Origin: Thiocapsa marina 5811
GTDB taxonomy: Bacteria > Pseudomonadota > Gammaproteobacteria > Chromatiales > Chromatiaceae
Direction of reading: 5' to 3'
DNA length: 64,000 nt
NCBI RefSeq assembly: GCF_000223985.1
Contig: NZ_AFWV01000020.1
Span: 1 to 64,000, forward strand
Below are positions 52,864 through 63,500 of this stretch, piece by piece. Made by a program: the position numbers and the translations under genes. The notes under the pieces were generated by a model, which saw only the letters and a list, made by a program, of their open reading frames with translations, did no database searches and was not told the DNA's origin. The first letter of the stretch is position 1. Every line of letters starts with the position of its first letter.

Positions 52864-53891
52864 AGACACCCACCCTGCGACGCCTCGCCGGCCCTGCCCT
52901 GCTCCTCGCGGCCCTTCTGGCGGCCCCCTTCGGCGCAGCCGATGCCGCCGACCCCGCCTGCCCGGACGCCGAGCTGTTCTCGGGCAAACTGATCACCGAT
53001 GTCTGCTGGGCCTGTCTGTTTCCGATCCGCATCGCCGGCATGCCCCTGTTCGGCGGAACCGCACCGGCGGGTGCGGCCTCCGCCCCCTTCTGCGCCTGCA
53101 ACGATGGCCTCGGCGTGCCGCATCCGGGCTTCACCGTCGGGATGTGGGAGCCCGCGCGCCTGATCGAGCTGGTCCATGCGCCGCGCTGCGCGCCGGCCTT
53201 GGGCGGGATCCGCCTGCCGCTCGGCAGTCGCCGTCTGCTCGGAACCGCGGGGCAAGCCGAATACGACGCGAGCGATACGTCCTTCTACAACTTTCACTGG
53301 TACGCCTTCCCGCTGCTGATCCTGCTGGATCTGTTCTGGGACGACCGCTGCAACCCGGACGGCTATGTCGATCTGGACCTGCTCTATCTCTCCGAGCTGG
53401 ATCCGACCTGGAACCACGACGAGCTGGCCTTCTTCACCAACCCGGAGGCCGCCTGGCTCGCCAATCCGGTCGCCCTGGCCGCCTGCCTGGCCGATGCCGC
53501 CGCGGCGACCGCGGGCACCCCGATCGATGCGCTCTTCTGGTGTGCCGGGACCTGGGGCAACCTTTATCCCTTCACCGGGCGCGGTCCCACCGTCGGCTCG
53601 CGCGCGCGCGAAACCAGTCTGGCCTCGGCCCGGTCGCTCGCGGCCCTGCATCGGCGCGGACTCAGCCGCCGCACGATGGGCAACGACGCGCTGTGCGGCT
53701 CCCCGATGGCGCCCTTCCTCCCGAAGAGCCAGTACAAGCTCTCGATGTTCTACCCTCTGCCCGAGACGCAGCGCGCCCACGTGATCGGCGAAAGCCCGTT
53801 CACCTGGGGGGAGTGGCGCAACATCCCCGCGGTCGGGGAGGACCATCTCTATCTGCTGTGGCGCTGGAACGACTGCTGTGCAACCTTCTGA
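52860..53891 (+). CDS. traU: TraU, F-type conjugation protein
   Basis: 343 residues, ATGA overlap with TraW. Signal peptide (LLLAALLAAPFGAADA). Conserved TraU features: LITDVCWACLFPIRIAG, FCACNDGLGVPHPGFTVGMW, SFYNFHWYAFPLLILLDLFW, DALFWCAGTWGNLYPFTG. Cysteine-rich, as expected for a client of the DsbC-like protein. Length fits the family (about 330). Periplasmic role in mating-pair formation and DNA transfer. Confidence 0.9.
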   Translation: MKTPTLRRLAGPALLLAALLAAPFGAADAADPACPDAELFSGKLITDVCWACLFPIRIAGMPLFGGTAPAGAASAPFCACNDGLGVPHPGFTVGMWEPARLIELVHAPRCAPALGGIRLPLGSRRLLGTAGQAEYDASDTSFYNFHWYAFPLLILLDLFWDDRCNPDGYVDLDLLYLSELDPTWNHDELAFFTNPEAAWLANPVALAACLADAAAATAGTPIDALFWCAGTWGNLYPFTGRGPTVGSRARETSLASARSLAALHRRGLSRRTMGNDALCGSPMAPFLPKSQYKLSMFYPLPETQRAHVIGESPFTWGEWRNIPAVGEDHLYLLWRWNDCCATF

Positions 53892-56637
53892 GCGGTATCC
53901 CCTCCCCGTCCGGGTCCTGACCGGCCTCCTCTGCATCGCCCTGGTCTGGACCCCGTGGGCGTTGGTGTGGGGCGACGACTTCGCCGACGCCATCGACGCC
54001 GGCAAGGAAACAGGTCGCGAGGCGGCCGGCGCGCTGACGGTCCCGGCACTCTCCGGCGAGACACTGACGCTGCCCGGTGGGGACCTGCGTCTCGACGCGC
54101 TCTTCCCCGGCGCCGCCGGCGGCGACCCGGCGCGCTTCTCCGGACTCTACGGCAATCACCACGGCACCCTGATCCAAGGCCAACAGGCCCAAGGTGCGCT
54201 GATCACCGAGGGCTCGGCGACCGGCGAGGCCTACCGCACCCTGCGCGGCTCGGTCGAGCGCTCCCGTGCCGATATGCGCATCGACCCGCTCTGGGCGCAG
54301 ACCGACGACGTGCTCGACAACTTCGAGGCGATCGCCGAGACCTTCGGGCACTGTGAGACCGAGACGACCTTCGACAACGGGACCCGCGAGGTCCACGTCC
54401 CGGACCTGCGCACCTGCGATCGGTTGACCCCGCAAGGCGGCTCCTGCTCCTGGTATCACGATTACGAACTGCCTGCGCCGGACAGCCTCGTCACCGTGAC
54501 GGGCAGTGCTGCACTCGAAGACTGCGGACCCGGCTGCAAGCGGGTCGTGCTCGAGCGCGCCGGGGCCTGGCATGGATCCGCGGTGCTGGCCCTGCAGACG
54601 CCGTTGAACGGCGGCTTCGGCGTCAGCGATCCGTCGCGGGTGACGGACATTCGGGTGACCCTTGCCTTCGAGGAGCGCCCGGCGCCGGCCGAGCCCGACG
54701 AAGGGTTCTTCTTCGAGCACTATCAGGGATGGTACGCGGCGACCTTTCCGGGCGTGAACCGTGTGCAGAGCACCGCGTTCGGTTATTCGGCGCAGCCGAT
54801 GACGCAGGCGCTGCGCAATGGGGGCGATTTCGCCCTGCGCCACGCCCATGTCTGGACCTTCGGCGACGGCACCCTGCCCGAGCCGGGCTGCGCCTGGTGC
54901 ATACCGCAGGTCTACGACGCTGCCTGGACCGGCGGGATCCGGCTCGAGGTGGAGATCCGTTACAGCTCCCGGCCGCTGCGCAGTGTCTGGGGTCCGAACG
55001 ACGGCTGCTACGACCTGCTCGAGACCCTCGGCAGCGACTTCTGCAGCGGCACGGTCGAGTGTCTGGGTTCGCCTTCGCTCGCCGCGGACGGCTGCTACGA
55101 GAACGCCGACGTGCGGATCTGCCCGGACGCCATGGCCGCCCCGCCCGTGGCCGGTCAAAACCCCTTCTGTACCGAGATCAAGGTGACCGCGAGCTGCTCG
55201 GGGTTCAACCAAGGGCCGATGCCGTGCTGGACCGATCCGCAGGGACAGGTGCAGTGTCCCTACAACGACGGCGATCAACCCTCCGACTGCATCGCCTTGG
55301 AGGAAGATCCCGCCTGCGGCTTCATCAAGTCCGAGTGTGTGGAGGGGGCCGTCGACAACCGCGGCATCTGTTTTCTGTTCGAGGAGACCTGGGACTGCGG
55401 CACCTCCCGCACCATCCCGTTTTTGAACCGCAACCGCACGCTGGACTGTGCCGGTCCGGTGCGCTGCCTCGGCACGGATTGCGCGGAGTTTCCCGAGGAG
55501 CAATCCGCGGACTTCGCCAAGGCGGTCGGGGCGTTGCAGACCGTGCAGATGGCGGTCTCGGACATGCAGTGCACGCCGGGCGGCAGCTGTCGGGTGTTCT
55601 CGGGCAGCGCCCATCAGTGCAAACGCGCGGTCGGGGGGATCGTCAACTGCTGCACGCGACCCCAAGGCGTGTCGCTGGCGGACTACGTCAGCCTGATCTT
55701 CGCACTCGGGAAGATCGATGCCGCGATCATGGGACTCGACAAAGGGGCGATGATCCGCGGCTCCTGGGAGACGCTGCGCCAGCCGGTCACCGCGACCTGG
55801 AGCGCGGTGAAGGAGTCCTTCGTCAGCGTCGCCAACAGCTTCACCGGCAAGACCGCGGCGGCCGCCAGCGACGCCGCGGCCGAGGTCGGCCTGAATGCAG
55901 TCAAACAAGCGCTTCTGAAGCAGACCGCGGAATGGGCCGCGCAGCTCTTCGGCGATGCCGCGGTCAATGCGCTCTTCTCGACCACGAGCGGCGGGGTCGC
56001 GGTCACCGGGGGCGTGGTGGCGGAAGGCTCGGTGCTGCAGCTCGGCGGCGGCACGGCCTGGCTCGGCACGGCGATGGCCTGGGCGATGTATGCCTACATG
56101 ATCTACACGGTCGTGATGATCCTGATCCGCATCATCTGGACCTGCGAGCAGAGCGAGTTCGAGCTGGGTGCGAAGCGGGAGCTGCGCGCCTGCCATCGCG
56201 TCGGCTCCTACTGCAGGAAGGAGGTGCTGACCTGGTGCGTGGAGAAGCGCGAGAGCTATTGCTGCTTCAACACCCCGCTCGCGCGGATCCTCAACCAGCA
56301 GATCCGCCCGCAGCTCGGGCGCGACTGGGGCGAGGCGCAATCACCGGAGTGCTCGGGGATCGACATCCGGGATTTCGCGCGGGTCGACTGGACCCGGGTG
56401 AATCTCGACGAGTGGCTGGCGATCCTCTACGAGACCGGGCACTTCCCGACCCCGGGGACCCTCACCGTCGAGGACCTGACCGGCGCGGGCAGCGCGCTGA
56501 CCGTCCGCAGCGAGGGCCGGGCGGACGCTGCGACGCGCACCACGCAACGCAGCGAAGGACTCGACAGCGAGGAGGTCCGCAAGGAGGCCGAGTCCGAGCT
56601 GTGGCGCGAGACGCTTCCGGCTCTGCCGGCCGAGTAG
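53878..56637 (+). CDS. traN: TraN, mating-pair stabilisation protein
   Basis: 919 residues from a GTG that overlaps the traU end. Signal-like helix (VLTGLLCIALVWTPWALVWG), then a very Cys-rich exported protein (LRTCDRLTPQGGSCSWYHDY; CIALEEDPACGFIKSECVEG; KELTWCVEK-like KEVLTWCVEKRESYCCFNTP) with the TraN ending (QIRPQLGRDWGEAQSPECSG; DFARVDWTRVNLDEWLAIL). A hydrophobic segment near 735-760 is present. Known: TraN is the outer-membrane adhesin of F-type conjugation. Last transfer gene here; traH/traG/traD do not follow. Confidence 0.88.
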   Translation: MQPSERYPLPVRVLTGLLCIALVWTPWALVWGDDFADAIDAGKETGREAAGALTVPALSGETLTLPGGDLRLDALFPGAAGGDPARFSGLYGNHHGTLIQGQQAQGALITEGSATGEAYRTLRGSVERSRADMRIDPLWAQTDDVLDNFEAIAETFGHCETETTFDNGTREVHVPDLRTCDRLTPQGGSCSWYHDYELPAPDSLVTVTGSAALEDCGPGCKRVVLERAGAWHGSAVLALQTPLNGGFGVSDPSRVTDIRVTLAFEERPAPAEPDEGFFFEHYQGWYAATFPGVNRVQSTAFGYSAQPMTQALRNGGDFALRHAHVWTFGDGTLPEPGCAWCIPQVYDAAWTGGIRLEVEIRYSSRPLRSVWGPNDGCYDLLETLGSDFCSGTVECLGSPSLAADGCYENADVRICPDAMAAPPVAGQNPFCTEIKVTASCSGFNQGPMPCWTDPQGQVQCPYNDGDQPSDCIALEEDPACGFIKSECVEGAVDNRGICFLFEETWDCGTSRTIPFLNRNRTLDCAGPVRCLGTDCAEFPEEQSADFAKAVGALQTVQMAVSDMQCTPGGSCRVFSGSAHQCKRAVGGIVNCCTRPQGVSLADYVSLIFALGKIDAAIMGLDKGAMIRGSWETLRQPVTATWSAVKESFVSVANSFTGKTAAAASDAAAEVGLNAVKQALLKQTAEWAAQLFGDAAVNALFSTTSGGVAVTGGVVAEGSVLQLGGGTAWLGTAMAWAMYAYMIYTVVMILIRIIWTCEQSEFELGAKRELRACHRVGSYCRKEVLTWCVEKRESYCCFNTPLARILNQQIRPQLGRDWGEAQSPECSGIDIRDFARVDWTRVNLDEWLAILYETGHFPTPGTLTVEDLTGAGSALTVRSEGRADAATRTTQRSEGLDSEEVRKEAESELWRETLPALPAE

Positions 56638-56646
56638 GCGGGACTC

Positions 56647-56675
56647 TTGACATGTATTGCAGAGCGCTATACGTT
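56647..56675 (+). promoter_or_regulatory. Promoter/operator of the toxin-antitoxin pair
   Basis: TTGACA (56647-56652) with TATACG or TACGTT 15-17 bases downstream, embedding a near-palindrome GTATTGC-AGA-GCGCTATAC. Operators overlapping the promoter are usual for DUF1778/GNAT pairs, which repress themselves. Confidence 0.55.
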
Positions 56676-56706
56676 TTCCGGCACCATGATCGATCCGAGG
56701 ATGCCG

Positions 56707-56976
56707 ATGAACAGCCCGTCGACCAGTCTCATGGTCCGTCTCGACGCCGTCAGCAAGGACAGCGTTGCGCGGGCGGCGAAGCTGCGCCACGTCAGTATCA
56801 GCGATTACGTGCGTATGGTCGTCGTCGCTCAGGCGCAACGCGAGCTGAGCGCCGCCCGGCAGCGCGTCATCGCCCTGACCGCCGACGAGCAGCTCGCCTT
56901 CTGGCAAGCGCTCGACGAGCCGGCTCGGCTCACCGAGGCGCAGCACGCACTCGGTGCCTTGATGCGGGGCGAATGA
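56707..56976 (+). CDS. DUF1778/TacA-type antitoxin
   Basis: 89 residues if started at the ATG at 56707, which has GAGG six bases upstream; earlier ATGs in frame lie at 56701 and 56686. Ribbon-helix-helix N-terminus (SLMVRLDAVSKDSVARAAKL; VSISDYVRMVVVAQAQRELS) and a C-terminal toxin-binding tail. Its TGA overlaps the toxin ATG. Known: neutralises and represses with a GNAT acetyltransferase toxin. Confidence 0.85.
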   Translation: MNSPSTSLMVRLDAVSKDSVARAAKLRHVSISDYVRMVVVAQAQRELSAARQRVIALTADEQLAFWQALDEPARLTEAQHALGALMRGE

Positions 56977-57497
56977 ACGCCGTCCGTTTCCCGGACGGCT
57001 ACCGTCTCGAGCCCCTTCGCAAGAGCCACCCGCGCTCGGCGTTCCGCTGCGGCCAAGCACAGGTCGACGACTGGCTCGCCACCAAGGCGCTGCAGAATCA
57101 GGACAAGCGTCTGTCTGCAACGAAGGCGCTGATCGCAGCACCGGGCGACATCGCCGGGTTCTATACGCTCGCAACCGCTCAGGTCGACTTCTCCGACCTG
57201 CCGCCGGAGCTCATCCGACACCTGCCCCGCCGGGATCTACCGGTGGCGGTGTTGGCCTGGCTCGGCGTGGACGTGGGTCACCGAGGTTTGGGTCTCGGGC
57301 ACCGCCTGCTCGCGAAGGCGCTCTTGGATTGTCACCTGGCGAGCCGAATCTTTCCGGTCGTGGCGGTCATCCTCGACTGCATCGACGCGCCGGCCAAGGC
57401 GTTCTATCGGCGCTGGGACTTCCGCGAGCTGCCGGGATACCGGCAACGCCTCTATCTGAGTTGGAAGCAGCTCGACGCCATGATGCAGGACCAGTGA
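56973..57497 (+). CDS. GNAT acetyltransferase toxin (TacT-like)
   Basis: 174 residues. GNAT motifs: VDDWLATKALQNQDKRLSAT, AGFYTLATAQVDFSDLP, LAWLGVDVGHRGLGLGHRLL (acetyl-CoA loop with RGLGLGHRL), KAFYRRWDFRELPG. Known: such toxins acetylate charged tRNA and stop translation. Coupled to the antitoxin by an ATGA overlap. Likely stabilises the mobile region. Confidence 0.87.
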   Translation: MNAVRFPDGYRLEPLRKSHPRSAFRCGQAQVDDWLATKALQNQDKRLSATKALIAAPGDIAGFYTLATAQVDFSDLPPELIRHLPRRDLPVAVLAWLGVDVGHRGLGLGHRLLAKALLDCHLASRIFPVVAVILDCIDAPAKAFYRRWDFRELPGYRQRLYLSWKQLDAMMQDQ

Positions 57498-57519
57498 AAG
57501 GATTCCGGCAGCCGGGTCG

Positions 57520-58371
57520 ATGAAGACGCCGATCCGACGAGAGCGAGCCGGTCGCATGCGCAGGTCGTTCAACGCCCGTCCAGCGTGGCCGCGCATTCTC
57601 CTCCTGGCCCTTCTGCTGCCGGCTTCGAACGCGCTCGCCGCGGACTGGACGCCTGCCGGGGAGTCGCAGCGGCAGGACATCGGCGCGGACCTCGCCTACG
57701 CCAAGCGCACCGCGGCGCGCCCGTCCGACGGCAAACAAGTCAGCGCACACCTCGCCTTCTTCACCTCGCGAGCGTTCCGCTTGGAGGTCATCGATCTAGG
57801 GGCCGGCCCCGAGCCGGCATACCCGACACTGGAGTCCGCCTTCCGCAGCGCGGGCTGCGTGGCCGGGGTCAACGGCGGCTTCTTCCATCCGGATCGGCAG
57901 CCGTCCGGGCTCGTGATTTCCAAAGGACGACGGATCAATCGCTTCGAGACCGCAAAACTCCTGAGCGGCGTGATCTACAGCGACGAGCGCGGCATCCGCC
58001 TCGTCCGGCGTGGCCGGTTCCAAGATCACCCGCACATCACCGCCTTGTTGCAGACCGGGCCCTATCTCGTGGAAAACGCACGTCCGGTGCGGGGCCTGTC
58101 CACCGCCGATCCACGGCGCCGCACCTTCGTCGCCACGGATTGGCGCGGACATTGGGTCATCGGAGCGACCACGAGCAGTCTCTCCCTCGCCGAGCTCGGG
58201 GAAATGCTCGCTTTACCGGACGTCCTGACGCCTTGGAGGGTGGATCGCGCCATCAACCTCGACGGCGGATCCTCGAGCGGATTCTTCTTCGAGCGCGGCG
58301 CCGACCGGGCTCCCGTGACCCTGCAACCCTGGAAACGCGTGAGGAACCTGCTCGGAATCTGCCCGCGTTGA
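57520..58371 (+). CDS. Exported phosphodiester glycosidase-family (NAGPA/DUF2233) protein
   Basis: 283 residues from an ATG at 57520, or 270 residues from 57556 (MRRSFNARPAWPR). Signal peptide (PRILLLALLLPASNALAA). The NAGPA-type fold is shown by GVNGGFFHPDRQPSGLVIS and AINLDGGSSSGFFFERG, whose Asp/Asn/Gly motifs line the metal-bound active site in the family. Known relatives remove sugar phosphodiesters or process exopolysaccharide. Its link to the transfer cluster is unclear. Confidence 0.8.
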   Translation: MKTPIRRERAGRMRRSFNARPAWPRILLLALLLPASNALAADWTPAGESQRQDIGADLAYAKRTAARPSDGKQVSAHLAFFTSRAFRLEVIDLGAGPEPAYPTLESAFRSAGCVAGVNGGFFHPDRQPSGLVISKGRRINRFETAKLLSGVIYSDERGIRLVRRGRFQDHPHITALLQTGPYLVENARPVRGLSTADPRRRTFVATDWRGHWVIGATTSSLSLAELGEMLALPDVLTPWRVDRAINLDGGSSSGFFFERGADRAPVTLQPWKRVRNLLGICPR

Positions 58372-59416
58372 ACCGTGCCGAGGGAGCCGAAACCGCTCGG
58401 TCAGCACCCACTGTGAAGGCGGATTCCGGAAAGCGACATCGGTATCGGCACGCTGAGCCGCCAGAGGGCAGGAACCGGCGATGCCATCACCGGTGCCCGG
58501 CGGTAAGCCGACGGTTGCCACGAGTCTACTCGACTCGGTGGACGCGGTCTGCTGCCGGTCGAGTCGCCGGTATTCGTGTCCCCTCCGCCCCATTAGCGGT
58601 CAATCGCGGCGGCTCAGTCTTGCGGCCCCGAAAGGTCGTTGTCGGCCAGTAAGAGACATCGCACCTTCTACTGCCATAGAGAGCAATGTTCAATAGAGCG
58701 GACATTGGGTGGCCGAGTACAGTGGCGCACCGATCGCCCCAAACTCCGCGTCGTGGAAGGAGAATCGCAGTCGTGCGCTTCCTCTCGGAGTGCACACTCG
58801 CCAAGAGCACGTCTTTCGTCGCCGAAAGCCAGACAAAAGCGCTTCGTTGATTTGCCATTAACATTGTGCAAGTCTTCCTGCCAGATAAGCGAAAGGCCAA
58901 ACCTACCGAGAGGTAGGGGCGGAAAGTCGCGGATCCTAAGATCCCGGATTCTGGGATCAAGGACAGCCGGACTGCCGAGGGTGACCAGCGAAACGGTCAC
59001 GCGCGGCGTCCGGCTTTTGATTTTCTGGGGGCAAGGAAGACGAGATGAAATCTTCGGCCGCGGGAGTAACCGCCGCAGGACTTAGCCTACGGCCCGCGCG
59101 CGCACGCTCAGCCCCTTCGCGTGGGCGGGTCTCGTCCGAACGCATCAAGCTCGCGAAACTGCGCTCTTCGGGATGCGCGCTCTGGTCGGGCGTGGGCTGC
59201 GCCACAAGGGAACGCCGGATCGCTACTGAGCACAACGCCCAACCCCAACTCGGTTCTCGCCTCGCATCCGACGGCCGCGCCTTGGCCGCACGGGAAAGCT
59301 CCTGTTTGCTCGCCGAAACAACCTCTGACGCGAGCCGCATCGCCTGTGATTAGTGACGCATAGGGATCAGAAAACCATGAATATACCGGTCTCATCTGAG
59401 TTTTTCTCTCAGGAGT
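58372..59416. other. About 1 kb without a recognisable gene
   Basis: All frames are short and not protein-like. It contains a perfect small hairpin near 58901-58917 (CCTACC-GAGA-GGTAGG) and an inverted GATCCTAAGATCCCGGATTC-type repeat about 58929-58962. Composition is less GC-rich than neighbouring genes. Possibly debris at the IS insertion side. Confidence 0.5.
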
Positions 59417-60512
59417 CTAGCGCAAGATCCTGAAGCTTCGCTATCATTGCCGACATGGTCGACTACACCCTTACATCGGACGAACTCACGCAGTTGCGGG
59501 CCGCACACCGGCGCACGCGCGACCAGCGCGAGGCCGATCGCATCAAAGCCGTCATCCTCCTCGCCTCCGGCTGGCGAGCCGAGGACATTGCCGAGGCCCT
59601 GCTGGTCGATCCCAATACGGTGCGCACTCACTTCAAGCGCTATAGAGCCGGTGGTCTGGCCGAGTTGCTCAAGGTCGAGTATCGCGGCAGCGATGTCCTG
59701 TTGAGCGACGCGCAACTCGATCGGCTCGATCTGCATCTCCAAGAACACCTCTACCTCTCGGCTAAGGACATCGCGGCGTGGGTCGAAGCCGAGTTCAAGG
59801 TCAGCTACACCCCCAGCGGCATGACGGCCTTGCTGCATCGCCTCGGGTTCGTCTACAAGAAGCCCAAGCTCGTCCCCGGCAAGGCCGACCCGGAGGCCCA
59901 GCGCGCCTTTCTCGCCAAGTACGAAGAACTGAAGAAAAACAAAAGCCCGAACGACGTCATCGTGTTCATGGATGCCGTGCATCCGCAGCACAATCCGGTG
60001 CTGGGCTACGGCTGGATCAAGCGCGGCAAAGACCATGAGGTGCGTTCCAACAGCGGGCGTCAGCGCCTCAACATCAACGGCGCCATCGACTTGGAGCGGA
60101 TGGAGCCGGTGGTGCGCTACGACGACACCATCAACGCCGACTCGACCATCGCGCTGTTCGATCAGCTCCTGTTGGCCTATGCCTACGCCGCGAGCATCTA
60201 TGTGATCTGTGACAACGCGCGCTATTACCGATCGAAAGCCGTCCAGGCGTACCTCGAGGATTCGCGCATCAAGCTGGTGTTTCTTCCTCCGTATGCCCCG
60301 AATTTGAATCCGATCGAGCGATTATGGAAGCTCTTCAAGAAAACGACGCTCTATAATCGCTATTATGAATCGTTCGGCGATTTTCGGAGCGCTTGCGAAG
60401 GGTTCTTCGACAATTCGCATCTGTATCGTGATCAGATGCGCTCGTTGTTAACCGAGAACTTCGCGATTGTTGGCGAATGAAAGCGCCGAAAATCTCGCAT
60501 TCGCTGAGTATA
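59417..60512 (+). mobile_element. IS630-family insertion sequence
   Basis: The transposase gene is flanked by imperfect inverted sequences: AGATCC...CGCTATCATT before the gene and, reversed, AGATTT...CGCTTTCATT after it. IS630 elements insert at TA; the flanks contain TA (near 59418 and 60509-60511), but ends cannot be fixed exactly by eye. Confidence 0.6.
59455..60480 (+). CDS. IS630-family transposase
   Basis: 341 residues, single frame, apparently intact. N-terminal helix-turn-helix of the HTH_29/winged type (GWRAEDIAEALLVDPNTVRT). DDE domain: VIVFMDAVHPQHNP (first Asp), IYVICDNARYYRS (second Asp), LPPYAPNLNPIERLWKLFKK (Glu in NPIE), all standard for IS630/Tc1 enzymes. Copies DNA by cut-and-paste. 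Confidence 0.92.
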   Translation: MVDYTLTSDELTQLRAAHRRTRDQREADRIKAVILLASGWRAEDIAEALLVDPNTVRTHFKRYRAGGLAELLKVEYRGSDVLLSDAQLDRLDLHLQEHLYLSAKDIAAWVEAEFKVSYTPSGMTALLHRLGFVYKKPKLVPGKADPEAQRAFLAKYEELKKNKSPNDVIVFMDAVHPQHNPVLGYGWIKRGKDHEVRSNSGRQRLNINGAIDLERMEPVVRYDDTINADSTIALFDQLLLAYAYAASIYVICDNARYYRSKAVQAYLEDSRIKLVFLPPYAPNLNPIERLWKLFKKTTLYNRYYESFGDFRSACEGFFDNSHLYRDQMRSLLTENFAIVGE

Positions 60513-60568
60513 ACGCAAAAAATCTGCTGCTCGCTATGGGATCTGCGCAAAGGATCTGGGCCGCTTCG

Positions 60569-63500
60569 ATGAGAACGCTGATTCTCTCGTCCGCCGCCTT
60601 GCTTGGCTTCCTTGCACTGCCCGGCATGGCCGAGGTCTACGATCCCTACACCGGGCCAGACCCAGTCGCTCCGTCCCTTCGGCTAATGGCGGAGCCCTTT
60701 GCGGCGACGGAGGCCTTGGGACCCGTCAGTGTCTCCATCCGCTCCCTCAACTCGCAGACCTTCCCCTTCGTCTTTCTCGATGTCGATGCGACGGACGAGA
60801 CCAGTACCTGCACGCTGTTCAGCGCCGAGAACTTCCAGGTGCTGGAAGACGGCGTCGCTCAAAAGGATTACTTCGCGGTCACGCCACCGAACGAGAACCA
60901 AGGCGTGCGCCTGGTCGATATCGTCTTCATCATGGACAACAGCGGGAGCATGAGCGACGACCAACTGGCTGTTCGGAACAACGTCTACGGCTTTGTCGAC
61001 AAACTGGCCCAGGCAGGGATCAACTACGCCTTTGGCCTCACGCGTTACGGCCAAGGTGCGAACTCGGGCGCCCCGCTCATTGAGGACAACGGAAACCTAA
61101 CTTCTGACGCTGCCTACTTCAAAGACACCGTCTGGACGCGCAACACCATCGATGGCGGCACTGAGCCGGGGTATCGAGCCATCGTCGATTCGGCGGCGAA
61201 GTTCAACTACCGCCCTGGATCGCGGCGCGTCTTCATCATCGTCACGGACGAGAGCCCCAATCAGGGCGGAGCCACCCTCGACCAGGCCGCGGCGGCGCTG
61301 CAAAGCGGCGACGTAACCCTCTTCGCCGTGACCGCGACGAGCCTATTCTCGTCGTTCCAGAGCCTCGTGGCCGACCCCTCCCAGCAGCTACTGGGCCTAA
61401 CCACCAGCTTCGATCAGATCTTCACTGCGGTCACTGACCTGCTTGCCGACACCTACCGCGTTACCTACAAGGCCCAGAATGAGACGATCGACGGTCTGGA
61501 GCGGGCCGTCGAGGTCCAGGTGACGTGCGGAGCGGAAACCGGATCCGACACGACCACCTACATGCCCGGGAGCGAGCCGAAGATCGCGCGCACCCAGGAA
61601 ACGACCGACCTCAGCGCGACAACGCAGCCCGCGCAGACCGCTCTCACGATCGCCGCCCAGGTCACCGACCAGGCGGAGCCCCTCGTTCAAACCGACGGAG
61701 TACGGCTGTATTACCGCCCAACCACCACGGACAGCAACGCGCCCTATAAGTTCGTCAAGATGACGAGAATTGGCGGGGATAACTATAGCGTCTCGATCCC
61801 CTCGTCCGATGTGCTTGAGCCCGGTGTCGACTATTACATCTCGGCGACAGATGGGGTCAGCAACGTGACTGACCCAAAGGTAGAAGCATCTCTAAGGCCA
61901 TACGCTATCGCCGTCTTCCCCAATGAGCCACCTCTGCTTGTTCTTGACTTAATAACCGATGCCGAAGAGGGAGAGCCCATCGGCGTCTGTGTAGAAGCTG
62001 ACGACACCACAGACCGACTGGAAAAGGTTGTTCTCCACTTCCGCGCACTTGGGGAGCTGACCTACGAATCGGTAACCATGCAGCCCAGTGACGGCCCTCC
62101 TTGCTCAACCTCGGCAACACCCCATGTCTATGACGCCACAATCCCGGCAGATCGTGTCACTTTAAAGGGAGTCGAATACTACATTGAGGCGGTTGACAAC
62201 TACGGGACCCGGGCAACACTAGGAGCCGCTGATCAACCTGCAGTTATTACGGTGAGCGCAGCTGGCAACAAGCCTTACGTCGTGTTCATTCCAGGCTTTC
62301 TCGGCAGTCGCCTTTACCGCCCTGGGACGTTCGAGCTTGACAGGGTATGGGAGACTATTTACGACGATTGGTTCAACAGCGACTTTGAATACCTTAGGCT
62401 TTGCGATTCCGACGTCGGGCCCTGCGATGGCATCGGAGAGCCAAACCCTGATCGACCTGCTTACTTGGGTGATCCGGATGACATTATTGGGACACCTGAC
62501 GATGATCAAAACGAGCGGGGAATAATTGGCGAAGTCCACCTCGATGGCAAAGTGCCACTCGTCGAAGGAAGAAATGTATACAAGTCCGCAATTGACTACT
62601 TCAATCAGCGACTAGGGCAAGATCATTGGCGTACCGTCCCTTGGGACTGGCGCCTGAGCGTAGAAGACCCTTTGACCTTGGTTCTTGTTGAGTTGGCGAT
62701 CCGATCGCTCGTTGGCGATAGCGGGGAGAAAGTGGTAATCGTGGCACACAGCACGGGCGGTTTGGTTGCCAAAGCGTACTTAGAACAGTACGGCAGTAGG
62801 CAGGTCAGCCGCTTGATCTCGGTCGCTGTGCCACATTTTGGCACTCCCCAGGCGCTGCCCGAGCTATTGCACGGGGATATGAACGATTGGCCAAACGGGT
62901 TTATTCCGAAAAAAGAATGGCGCGACGCCGGGCGGCGAATGAAGTCGACTCATCAACTGCTACCCAGCGACGCTTATATCGCAGGATCCGACGAGAGCGT
63001 TATCGACGTGCTCGATCTGCCTCGAGTTTTCGCGGTTTCCGATTGCGCGAACGACCCTGGAGAGGACGACTGGGAGCTGAACAATTACGATTTCAAGAGC
63101 TATCTCGGTCTTTCTTCCTGGTTGCAGGAGCACACCTTGATGAAGCCCGGAAGGTATGACGATACCACGCGTCCGCTCGAACTTTCCGGACAATTGCTCG
63201 ATGTCGCAGAGGGGTTTCACTCGGCATTTGATGGTTGGGTACCGGATATTCCCGTTGACCTTATTGCTGGGACTAACGTGGCAACCGTAGAAGGTATTGA
63301 CTATGGTCATGAATACCTTCTGCGCGATGTTTATGTGGCGCCTTCGCTGAGCGTACGTAAATGGATTTGCAAAGATGACGTGATTTACGACATCCGGGAG
63401 AACCGTAAGGGTGACGGTACAGTTCCCGTCGCGAGCGCCTTGGGCATGCCTGATCATGAGAATATCAAGAAGCATCAGCCGGTCGACCTCAAGGTGGGAC

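Noticed and set aside
53800-56340. 846-codon open frame on the minus strand
   Set aside because: Opposite traN, which shows the expected Cys pattern and signal sequence.
59045-59353. Plus-strand ORF of 102 codons before the IS
   Set aside because: No ribosome site, no motif, biased composition; treated as non-coding.
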